From the NCBI GenBank assembly GCA_003254925.1, contig QANZ01023301.1:40291-104290 (forward strand): 64,000 nt of DNA, read 5' to 3'. The translations under genes and the position numbers were made by a program. The notes beneath the pieces are model-generated. The model did no database searches, was not told the origin of the DNA, and saw nothing but the letters and a program-made list of their open reading frames with translations. Below, in pieces: positions 23,877 to 34,110 of this stretch. Position 1 is the stretch's first letter. Each line of letters begins with the position of its first letter. The DNA comes from Chamaecrista fasciculata (lineage: Eukaryota > Streptophyta > Magnoliopsida > Fabales > Fabaceae).

Positions 23877-24480
23877 CACTACAGCATTTTTGGCTTTCTG
23901 CAACACTCGATAAATGTTACCAAATGTCAAAAAACTGTTGCCTATCACTTTCTGTAACATTTTTTGGGGGGTTGCATTTGTTCGTGTTCCCTTAGGTAAA
24001 GACAACATTTTTAGAAGCAAAAGCAACACTTTATATTTCATCTTCAACATTTCAAGATGGTTGCAGCAATTTAAGGTGACACTTATAAACTGTTGCAATC
24101 TAGCAACTGTAACACTAAACATTGCATGCAACGCCAATGAACTGTTGCAATCAATTTAAGGTGACATTTATAAACTGTTACAATACCAATTTTTGGCAAC
24201 ATGTATAAACTGTTTTAAATTCAATTTTAGGTAACACTTATGAATGTTGCAAATCAATTTAAGGTGACATTCATAAACCATTGCAATACCCATTTTTGGC
24301 AACATGTATAAACTTTTTCAAATTCGATTTTAGGCAATACTTATAAACTGTTTCAAAATCAATTTTAGACAACACTTATAAACTGTTTCAAATTTGATTT
24401 TAGGCAACACTTATAAACTCTTTCAAAATTAATTTTAGGCAACACTTATAAACTGTTTCAAAATCAATTTTAAAATCAAT
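23877..24480 (+). mobile_element. CACTA-like terminal region with subterminal repeats
   Basis: The segment opens with cactacagcatttttggc, the form of a CACTA transposon end. It is followed by many degenerate copies of 'ggcaacacttataaactg' and 'tttcaaaatcaattttag', spaced roughly 36-40 bases apart between 24070 and 24470. Arrays of short subterminal repeats are typical of CACTA elements. No inverted partner end (..gtagtg) was found downstream and there is no transposase, so this would be one end of a broken element. Confidence 0.45.
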
Positions 24481-25601
24481 TTATCTATTCAATGATCCAA
24501 TAATAAAAAATATCTACAACATATATATAATTATAAAATCAATCATATATTAATATGTATTTGCAAAATCAATATCTATGTCCTCAACACCATATACATC
24601 TTCTCACTACAAGTAAACAAACATCAATGTCTTCAACAAGTGCATCAAGCAACCACCAGTGTGCTCCAATATCTTACCAACACTTTAGCCCTTCCAAAAT
24701 CACAAAGTTTAAGTTGATGTGTGTGGGTTCACCTGCCACAAGCCACATTCATCTAAGTAAAATGAATAGTAATTGATGCTAACACACACATTTACTACTG
24801 TATACATGTTTAATTGATGCTCCTACAGAAAAAATGCTTACAATCATGACGTCACTTGCATACAAAGAATCATATTTCTTAATCCAGATTGCTTCTTTAA
24901 GCTTCAACCTGAACCACATGACTGCTTAAAATTTGCTGAAACCTATTTCCAATCTATTTCATAATGAAATCTTACACTAGGGAAGGACTATTAATGAGTC
25001 TCACCACAACAATCCAAATTAGCTTTAATCGTGGTGACATCAAAGTAGAAGATTATCAACTTGACAAAAAAAATCATTAAGAGTGAACACATCGGAATCG
25101 GACTTTAAATGAGATAAATATAACCAATTTGACCCATTTGATTGTGAAACGAGTGGCTCACTATTAGAGCCCAATTTAACTTAGTTTGCTAACGAACCCG
25201 GCTAGACAAAGAAAAAGAAGGCTCGTAAAAAATGAAATGTAGCTCAGAATTCAACGTATTCAAAATTTTAACGAGAGAGATATGACCAAATTCAATCGTT
25301 GAGACCTAGGAGGAAAACTTTTGAAATTCTTAATTAAAGGACTAAAATTGCAATAAGAAAAGATAAAAGGATAAACGGTAACCTATCTCAAAGATAAGAG
25401 ACCAATATTATTCTTTAACGAATATTTTTAACTTGAATATATTGATAAAAATTAATTATAATGAGGTTAATGATATTTCTTTTAATAAAATTGTTTAACT
25501 AAATTTGTCTGAATAATTTATCCATGTAAAAACAGAAACAATTCCTTAAAATAATAGATACTTTTTAATCATTGAAATAACGTGATCAAAAGGGTTCGAT
25601 C
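24481..25601. other. Intergenic stretch
   Basis: No gene is supported. About 25020-25300 carries a reverse-oriented piece of the dispersed family listed at 20885 ('cattaagagtgaacacatcgg', 'gtgaaacgagtggctcac'). Confidence 0.45.
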
Positions 25602-25814
25602 CAGTGTTGTCAAAACCGAATCGTTTAATGACTTGGACAAGTGTTCGGTTCACGGTCTGATCGGTTTAATCGGTCAAACTGTTGGTCGGACCGAATGACG
25701 TAATAAATAATAAATTATAATTACTTTTAATATATAAAATATAAACACAATATATATTTTTTAGTATTCAAGAAATAAAAACAATTACAGGCACAATTAG
25801 ATATTTTTAATATA

Positions 25815-25833
25815 TATTTAATAAATATGTATA
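25815..25833. repeat. Target-site duplication of the SINE-like insert, left
   Basis: tatttaataaatatgtata, identical to 26015-26033. Confidence 0.8.
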
Positions 25834-26014
25834 ACTCTGCCTGTGTTTGCTTATGCTTACACTGACGGTCCCAAGCCCGTTAAAAGAGGAGGGTTGTGTT
25901 AGGCAAGCGACAGCCAACGTAAAACATTTGTTGTGTCTCTCGTATGGATCAACGTCAGTTGTTCCATATAGCCGACCCCACCTAGTGGGATAAGGCTTTG
26001 GTGGTATGGTATGG
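25834..26014 (+). mobile_element. SINE-like retroposon, copy B (complete, 181 bp)
   Basis: A 181-bp insert bounded by identical 19-bp duplications (25815-25833 and 26015-26033), inside the hAT-like element. It starts 'actctgcctgtgtttgc' and ends 'ggtggtatggtatgg', a short TGG-rich repeat tail like the simple tails of plant SINEs. No obvious ORF exists. Matches to tRNA promoter boxes are not convincing by eye, so the RNA origin is unresolved. Confidence 0.72.
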
Positions 26015-27813
26015 TATTTAATAAATATGTATATATATATATATATTGGAAATTGGCTTTGGAGTTTGGTCCCTTAATTGTTTTACTATTTTTTTATCCC
26101 ATTTTTACAACTAAACATGTGACGCTTTTGTGGGGGCTTTTTTGGGAATATTCACTTTTTAGTTGTTGCCCTAGTTGCTTAACTCTTCCTCTCCGCCGTT
26201 TCTTTTTTTTCTCTCTCTCATTTAAAGATGCTTCTATGGCTTTGTTCAAATTTCTCTGTGATTCTGATCTTGCATCCTTCAAGCTTCAAACTTTCACGAA
26301 ACAAGCTTCAACGACGCGGTGAGCTTCAATGGAAAGCGTTGACGATGTGGTGAACTTCAGCAAGAAATGTCGACTGTGTGGCGAGCTCTGGCGATGAAGA
26401 TGATTAAATGAGAGGGTTCGACTTCAGGATTCATATTCATCAATTTTTTTTTCATTTGAAAATCAAAACTGTATTGTGTTGTCCATGAAAAAAGAAAACA
26501 AAAAACAGTCGGTTCTTAAGCGGTTCGGCGGTTCGACCATGGTTCAGCGGTTAAATCCGGTCTAATTGCTAGTTCGATTTTTAAGGTCAGACCAACTCGC
26601 TCTTCTATCTGGTTCACGGTTAGACCAGTCGGACCGTCCGGTCCGGTCCGGTTCTGACAACACTAGTTCGACCTCACTACTAATTATTTTTGTCGTTGGT
26701 AGCACTACATCATTAATTAGAGGAATTAAAGAAAGAATTTAAATAAATAATTTATCTAATATGTGCCTTTAGGGCACATTTTAAGGTTTCTTCTAATTGG
26801 TTAGTATAGCATCTTATATCTTGAAATCTACGAAAATTCATATAAAAATTAATTTTTAATGTTTAAAAACTCACTTGAACAATCAAAAGAAACCTTAACA
26901 AGTGCCCTAATGTTCATATTTGTCCTTTATGCTTTAAAATGTTCAAATATGCCCATAATGTTGGCAGAATTTTTCATTTTGTTCCGAAATTATTGAATAT
27001 GGTCATATTTCTCTTGGTTCAAGTTCGAATGGGACGAGTTCAGAACTACGTACGTAGTGTTCCCAAAGAGTACTTTTTCTATCTAATTGAGGTCGTAAAT
27101 AGATGAGGTCAAATTGGTTTCAAAAGTAGATCGTCTGTTCCACGGTCAAACAAGTGAAATTAATCATGTCTCACTTGTTTTAAGTTCAAATGCAATGAAT
27201 TTGTAACTACGAGTTAGTATTAATAAATCATTTGAACTTGAAATGAGAGACGAGAGAAATATAATTAAATTCAATATTTTGAGACCAAAATGAAATATTT
27301 TGCCAACATTTAAGACCTATTTGAAAATTTTGAAAGATAAAGGGTCAAAATGAACATTAACACATACATTTAGGAACAAAATGATCCTCTGACCTATATA
27401 TATATATATCTTATTTTAAACAAAAAATAATCTTAATTTTTATACAATTAGTTAAAAAAAATAATTAAAGAAATAATTATCCATATACATAAAGTGAAAC
27501 GAGTGAAGTGGAATTTTGAACCGAACAAATTGACTTTTTCTCTTGTTTTAGAAATTGTTGAAACTAAAATATTTTTATTGACACATTATTAATTAATTAT
27601 AATAGTTACGTTCAAACTAACATTATCTTATAGCTAGTGCAATCCTAAGTATTATTATTATTATTATTTAAAACAAGTGCTGTTAAGAGATTTAATCAAA
27701 TTTGAGTATATCATCTATAATTAAAAGAAGTTAAGGATCATTAAAATAGTTAGATTAATTAATTATATTAATTTAATATACTTAAATGTAAATATTTGCC
27801 ATAAATAGCATTT
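25842..27813. repeat. Segmental duplication, copy B
   Basis: The counterpart of 19413-22286 (block coordinates given there). The first block joins the second at 26910/26911 in 'gtgccctaatgttca'. Copy A has about 500 extra bp at that point, with a shared 'ctaa' at the break. Confidence 0.85.
26015..26033. repeat. Target-site duplication of the SINE-like insert, right
   Basis: tatttaataaatatgtata, identical to 25815-25833. Confidence 0.8.
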
Positions 27814-27960
27814 ACATTTTGAATCGCATATATTTTGAGTCTGATATATGTCAATGATTTTATGAGGAGTAAATATGCATTTTTTTTTTTGAACCAAAAA
27901 ACAAAAACGCCACGTTGATTTAAAATAGATGGACTCACTAGTCACTACCTTTTATTTTCA

Positions 27961-28200
27961 AGTAAACTAACTAGCCGGTCCCTGAATTTTGGATGTGGTG
28001 ACAGATAGGTCCCTGAATTTTACACATTGTACTAGCCGGTCCTCAAAATTTGCAAACGCCTAGCTAATTGGTCCCTCCGTCATATTGGCGTTACAAAAAT
28101 GCTGACGTGGCCATAACAAATGGTGATATGTCCCGTTATGCGCTGACGTGTCCCGTTATGTCCACGTCAACACCCATTATGTTAAAAAAAAAAGCTGCCA
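27961..28200. repeat. 'agtaaact...ggtccctgaatttt' repeat arm
   Basis: A non-coding arm rich in 'ggtccct' words. It is shared with 35414-35640, and its first bases resemble the termini of the MITE at 53572. It includes the repeated words 'gctgacgtgtcccgttatg' and 'tgtcccgttatg'. Confidence 0.6.
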
Positions 28201-28244
28201 CGTCATAAAATAGCAACACCTCAGCATTTCACCACTGCACTTTT

Positions 28245-28763
28245 AGGTCCATGACCTATTTTTATTCCATTATTCTTAATTCCCCCTCTTTTTCATTATC
28301 TTCATTCATTTTTGTCCCAAATCCTCAAAATAAAATTGTAAAGTGTCCCAAAACTCTTTCAAACATTCCAATTAAGTCCTTAAAAATATTAAAAACCCTA
28401 AACCCTAAACCTTAAAACCCCAAACCCTAAAAAAAGTATAAGTTCAACAATTAAGTCATTGACCCATTTTTATTCCATTATTCTCAATTCCCCTTTTTTC
28501 ATCATCTTCATTCATTTTAGTCCTAAATCTTCAAAATAAAATTGTAAAGTGTCCCAAAACTCTTTCAAACATTCCAATTTAGTCCTTAAAAATATTAAAA
28601 ACCCTAAACCCTAAACCTTAAAACCCCAAACCCTAAAAAAAGTCTAAGTTCAACAATTAAGTCATTGACCCATTTTTATTCCATTATTCTCAATTCCCCT
28701 TTTTTCATCATCTTCATTCATTTTAATCCCAAATCTTCAAAATAAAATTGTAAAGTGTCCCAA
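28245..28763. repeat. Tandem repeat, about 205-bp period, 2.5 copies, with CCCTAAA motifs
   Basis: A unit containing 'cccatttttattccattatt', 'caaaataaaattgtaaagtg' and 'accctaaaccctaaacc' is repeated in tandem (for example 'agttcaacaattaagtc' at 28441 and again at 28646). Related single units lie at about 21585-21750 and 35690-36070. Confidence 0.8.
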
Positions 28764-28770
28764 ATTAGTG

Positions 28771-29242
28771 ATCTTGTAAAGAATATTTTGATAAAGCCTC
28801 AAATGAAAATTAAGGAGGATGTGGATAGATGAATTTTGGCTCGAATTTAGCCATTTGGATTATTGCTAAAATAACCAATTTGGTACCAAGATATACCAAT
28901 GATTTTTCTTTAAAAAATAAATATTCAATTTACCACTCATGATTACATTTTCAGTAACACTCTAATATAGGACTTTTTGGTCTCTTCAACAAGCTAAGTT
29001 TCATTTTGTTCAAAAAAAAACAAGCTAAGTTTCACATAATTTATAGATGATGAATATATGATAAGTCATAATTACATCTATATGATGTTTCCAAATTGGT
29101 CCATATGAATTGGTAAAAAGCCCATCAAGCGACACGCGTCAAGGCTTCAGCTTCTTTATTTTTTTTTTCAGGTAAACAGAGCTTAAATTTCTGTTACTTA
29201 GCATTTGAAGAGTCCTATTCGAATTTCAAAATGTTCCCTGCA
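28771..29242. other. Spacer upstream of the tandem array
   Basis: No gene is supported. It contains a short internal duplication of 'aacaagctaagtttca' near 28990-29030. It could hold the promoter of whatever the array derives from, but no specific signal is seen. Confidence 0.35.
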
Positions 29243-29602
29243 TTCTTCGTTTTATTTCCTTCTTTTAGCTCTCAAGAAATTACAACAAATGTGACTCTCA
29301 ATTCATTTCTGCCGAGACCAAGAGTACCATTTACGGTTTATCGAAGGAACGATAATCTGCATGGTTACAGACTGTGCGATGGTGGTGAACGAATGGGTTG
29401 CAAATGTACAGACCATGGATAGAAAGAGGTTTTCTATTGAAAAACAGGGGGGATACACTAGCCACTATTCAAATTTGTTTGAATAGAATGTGTCTTGTTT
29501 ACTAGGTGCGTCAAGCTTCCAACTGGCACATTCCGGATTCTATAAGGCTCTTCTTTCATTCTTCGAGATATGTTTTCTGTTGGGAAGACAACAATAATGC
29601 CA
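29243..29602 (+). pseudogene. First, most divergent array unit (exonuclease-derived)
   Basis: This unit keeps 24 bases (about 29309-29332, 'ctgccgagaccaagagtacc' and neighbours) that all later units lack. The 'cattt' on both sides suggests loss by recombination between short direct repeats. It also has several private substitutions. It is the best candidate for the edge copy closest to the founder. Confidence 0.7.
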
Positions 29603-32600
29603 AACAAATCAACACACTATCAATAATTGTTCTATTTCCTTCCTTTAGCTCTCAAGAAATAACAACAAAGGTGACTCCCAATTCATTTACGGTTTATGGA
29701 AGGAACGATAATCGCCATGGTTATAGACTGTACGATGGTGGTGAACGAATGGGTTGCAAATGTAGAGACCATGGATAGAAGGAGGTTTTCTATTGAAAAA
29801 CAGGGGGGATACACTAGCCACTATTCAAATTTGTTTGAATAGAATGTGTCTTGTTTACCAGGTGCGTCAAGCTTCCAACTGGCACATTCCGGATTCTATA
29901 AGGCTCTTCTTTCATTCTTCGAGATATGTTTTCTGTTGGGAAGACAATAATAATGCCAAACAAATCAACACACTATCAATAATCGTTCTATTTCCTTCCT
30001 TTAGCTCTCAAGAAATTACAACAAAGGTGACTCCCAATTCATTTACGGTTTATGGAAGGAACGATAATCACCATGGTTACAGACTGTGCGATGGTGGTGA
30101 ACGAATGGGTTGCAAATGTACAGACCATGAATAAAAGGAGGTTTTCTATTGAAAAACAGGGGGGATACACTAGCCACTATTCAAATTTGTTTGAATAGAA
30201 TGTGTCTTGTTTACCAGGTGCGTCAAGCTTCCAACTGACACATTCCGGATTCTATGAGGCTCTTCTTTCATTCTTCGAAATATGTTTTCTGTTGGAATGA
30301 CAACAATAATGCCAAACAAATTAACACACTATCAATAATCGTTCTATTTCCTTCCTTTAGCTCTCAAGAAATTACAACAAAGGTGACTCCCAATTCATTT
30401 ATGGTTTATGGAAGGAACGATAATCGCCATGGTTACAGACTGTGTGATGGTGGTGAACGAATGGGTTGCAAATGTACAGACCAAGGATAGAAGGAGGATT
30501 TCTATTGAAAAACAAAGGGGATACACTAGCCACTATTCAAATTTGTTTGAATAGAATGTGTCTTGTTTACCAGGTGCGTCAAGCTTCCAACTGGCACATT
30601 CCGGATTCTATAAGGCTCTTCTTTCATTCTTCGAGATATGTTTTCTGTTGGGAAGACAACAATAATGCCAAACAAATCAACACACTATCAATAATCGTTC
30701 TATTTCCTTACTTTAGCTCTCAAGAAATTACAACAAAGGTGACTCCCAATTCATTTACGGTTTATGGAAGGAACGATAATCGCCATGGTTACAGACTGTG
30801 CGATGGTGGTGAACGAATGGGTTGCAAATGTACAGACCATGGATAGAAGGAGGTTTTCTATTGAAAAAAAGGGGGGATACACTAGCCACTATTCAAATTT
30901 GTTTGAATAGAATGTGTCTTGTTTACGAGGTGCGTCAAGCTTCCAACTGGCACATTCCGGATTCTATAAGGCTCTTCTTTCATTCTTCGAGATATGTTTT
31001 CTGTTGGAAAGACAACAAAAATGCCAAACAAATTAACACACTATCAATAATCGTTCTATTTCCTTCCTTTAGCTCTCAAGAAATTACAACAAAGGTGACT
31101 CCCAATTCATTTACGGTTTATGGAAGGAACGATAATCGCCATGGTTACAGACTGTGGGATGGTGGTGAACGAATGGGTTGCAAATGTACAGACCATGGAT
31201 AGAAGGAGGTTTTCTATTGAAAAACAGGGGGGATACACTAGCCACTATTCAAATTTGTTTGAATAGAATGTGTCTTGTTTACCAGGTGCGTCAAGCTTCC
31301 AATCGGCACATTCCGAATTCTATAAGGCTCTTTTTTAATTCTTCGAGATATGTTTTCTGTTGGGAAGACAACAATAATGCCAAACAAATCAACACACTAT
31401 CAATAATCGTTCTATTTCCTTCCTTTAGCTCTCAAGAAATAACAACAAAGGTGACTCCCATTTCATTTACGGTTTATGAAAGGAACGATAATCGCCATGG
31501 TTACAGACTGTGCGATGGTGGTGAACGAATGGGTGTCAAATGTACAGACCATGGATAGAAGGAGGTTTTCTATTGAAAAATAGGGGAGATACACTAGCCA
31601 CTATTCAAATTTGTTTGAATAGAATGTGCCTTGTTTACCAGGTGCGTCAAGCTTCCAACTGGCACATTCCGGATTCTATAAGGCTCTTCTTTCATTCTTC
31701 GAGATATGTTTTCTGTTGGAAAGACAACAATAATGCCAAACAAATCAACACACTATCAATAATCGTTCTATTTCCTTCCTTTAGCTCTCAAGAAATTACA
31801 ACAAAGGTGACTCCCAATTCATTTACGGTTTATGGAAGGAACGATAATCGCCATGGTTACAGACTGTGCGATGGTGGTGAACGAATGAGTTGCAAATGTA
31901 CAGACCATGAATAAAAGGAGGTTTTCTATTGAAAAACAGGGGGGATACACTAGCCACTATTCAAATTTGTTTGAAAAGAATGTGTCTTGTTTACCAGGTG
32001 CGTCAAGCTTCCAACTGGCACATTCCGGATTCTATAAGGCTCTTTTTTCATTCTTCGAGATATGTTTTCTGTTGGGAAGACAACAATAATGCCAAACAAA
32101 TCAACACACTATCAATAATCGTTCTATTTCCTTCCTTTAGCTCTCAAGAAATTACAACAAAGGTGACTCCCAATTCATTTACGGTTTATGGAAGGAACGA
32201 TAATCGCCATGGTTACAGATTGTGCGATGGTGGTGAACGAATGGGTTGCAAATGTACAGACCATGGATAGAAGGAGGTTTTCTATTGAAAAACAGGGGGA
32301 TACACTAGCCACTATTCAAATTTGTTTGAATAGAATGTGTCTTGTTTACCAGGTGCGTCAAGCTTCCAAGTGGCACATTCCAGATTCTATAAGGCTCTTC
32401 TTTCATTCTTCGAGATATGTTTTCTGTTGGGAAGACAACAATAATGCCAAACAAATCAACACACTATCAATAATCGTTATATTTCCTTCCTTTAGCTCTC
32501 AAAAAATTACAACAAAGGTGACTCCCAATTCATTTACGGTTTATGGAAGGAACGATAATCGCCATGGTTACAGACTGTGCGATGGTGGTAAACAAATGGG

Positions 32601-33488
32601 TTGCAAATGTACAGACCATGGATAGAAGGAGATTTTCTATTGAAAAACAGGGGGATACACTAGCCACTATTCAAATTTGTTTGAATAGAATGTGTCTTGT
32701 TTACCAGGAGCGTCAAGCTTCCAACTAGCACATTCCGGATTCTATAAGGCTCTTCTTTTATTCTTCGAGATATGTTTTCTGTTGGGAAGACAACAATAAT
32801 GCCAAACAAATCAACACACTATCAATAATCGTTCTATTTCCTTCCTTTAGCTCTCAAGAAATTACAACAAAGGTGACTCCCAATTCATTTACGGTTTATG
32901 GAAGGAACGATAATCGCCATGGTTACAGACTGTGCGATGGTGGTGAACGAATGGGTTGCAAATGTACAAACCATGGATAAAATGAGATTTTCTATTGAAA
33001 AACAGGGGGATACACTAGCCACTATTCAAATTTGTTTGAATAGAATGTGTCTTGTTTACCAGGTGCGTCAAGCTTCCAACTGGCACATTCCGGATTCTAT
33101 AAGGCTCTTCTTTCATTCTTCGAGATATGTTTTCTATTGGGAAGACAACAATAATGCCAAACAAATTAACACACTATCAATAATCGTTCTATTTCCTTCC
33201 TTTAGCTCTCAAGAAATTACAACAAAGGTGACTCCCAATTCAGTTACGGTTTATGGAAGGAACGATAATCGCCATGGTTACAGACTGTGCGATGGTGGTG
33301 AACGAATGGGTTGCATATGTACAGACCATGGATAGAAGGAGGTTTTCTATTGAAAAACAGGGGGGATACGCTAGCCCTTATTCAAATTTGTTTGAATAGA
33401 GTGTGTCTTGTTTATCAGGTGCGTCAAGCTTCCAACTGGCACATTCCGGATTCTATAAGGCTCTTCTTTCATTCTTCGAGATATGTTT
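29243..33488 (+). repeat. Tandem array, about 12 units of 356/355 bp, derived from a WRN-like exonuclease gene
   Basis: This is a head-to-tail array. The landmark 'gaccatgga/gaccatgaa' recurs every 356 bp from 29411 on, and every 355 bp in the last three full units. The units look about 97% alike. Translated, a unit reads VTDCAMVVNEWVANVQ, RRRFSIEKQ, GDTLATIQICLNRMCLVYQV, RQASNWHIPDSIRLFF and SSRYVFC. In the pseudogene at 22923 the matching parts are VTDAILAVNHW, KVATLNICVGRRCLIFQ, YQAS and YIPDLLKNF. The ExoI DxE segment is missing between FSIEKQ and GDT, and the unit ends at the start of ExoII. The first unit keeps 24 extra bases; the last is cut 54 bp short at 33488. The units carry overlapping ORFs of about 124-145 codons, but no intact exonuclease can be encoded. 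Confidence 0.9.
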
Positions 33489-34110
33489 CCGTCTCTGCGT
33501 CCTCTCTGCTTCTTCTCACTCTTTACTATCTATCTTCCAATCAAATTTTCTGCTAAACGTAGTGATTTCGGTCGGCGTTCCGATCGTTTCCGATCATCCA
33601 CGGAGGGACTCGTGTGAGCTTCGCGTGAGCCTCGCGTTCCAAGAAAACCCTAATTGCGTCCCATTTCTCCTCCTCGACGTCGAAGCTTTTACTTCCTAAA
33701 CGTTGTCTTCTCCATAAGTTAAATTCTTGGCATATTGGAATATATTCTTTCTGTGACACTTGGATAAGGGTTAAAACTGGAAATTCTGCCTTGGCATATG
33801 AACTTGTAGAATAAGCAAAACCTTGTCATCAATTCCGAAAATTTGAGAATCGACATTGGCGAGGATATGGTTGATATCTCTAATAAGCAATATATCTCCA
33901 ATGTTAGTGCAAAGCCAAGGCCATGTGATGACACCTACAAAGTCATTTTCATTAGAACTGAGACCTTGAATTTGATGTGCAAGTTTTGGGAATATATTTG
34001 GGACATGTTTGTCATGTAGCCATTAAAAGGTTTTTTGATTGGAAGATAGTAAAGAGTGAGAAGAAGCAGAGAAGATAATGAAGCAGGAGAAGGGACACTG
34101 AGACGAAAAG
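33489..34110. repeat. Inverted-repeat-bounded segment at the array's right edge
   Basis: The last array unit stops at 33488 and is followed by about 55 bp (33490-33548, including 'tctgcttcttctcactcttt' and 'cttccaatcaaa'). This returns in reverse complement at about 34033-34105 ('tttgattggaagatag', 'aaagagtgagaagaagcaga'). The enclosed stretch is less AT-rich than its surroundings. On the plus strand 33550-33700 looks like a gene 5' leader; on the minus strand 33730-34010 has short open frames. I recognise no protein. Confidence 0.65.

Larger units (their letters stand above)
25602..26665. mobile_element. hAT-like non-autonomous element with 8-bp TSD
   Basis: The left end cagtgttgtcaaaacc and right end ggttctgacaacacta are near-perfect inverted repeats. 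They are flanked by gttcgatc (25594-25601) and gttcgacc (26666-26673), an 8-bp duplication with one mismatch. CAGTG-type ends and 8-bp duplications fit hAT elements. The interior has no transposase. It contains the SINE-like insert at 25834-26014 and a region near the right end dense in 'ggttcggcggttcgacc' and 'cggaccg..cggtccggt' motifs. Length is 1064 bp including the insert. Confidence 0.72.

Noticed and set aside
25590..25605. 'gggttcgatcc' as a tRNA B box
   Set aside because: No acceptor or anticodon stems can be formed around it. The word is part of the hAT-like target duplication.
29243..33488. CRISPR-like or protein-coding tandem-repeat gene reading of the array
   Set aside because: The units abut without unique spacers and are hundreds of bases long, and the genome is a plant's. 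The 356-bp period is not a multiple of three, so no single long repeat protein is encoded.
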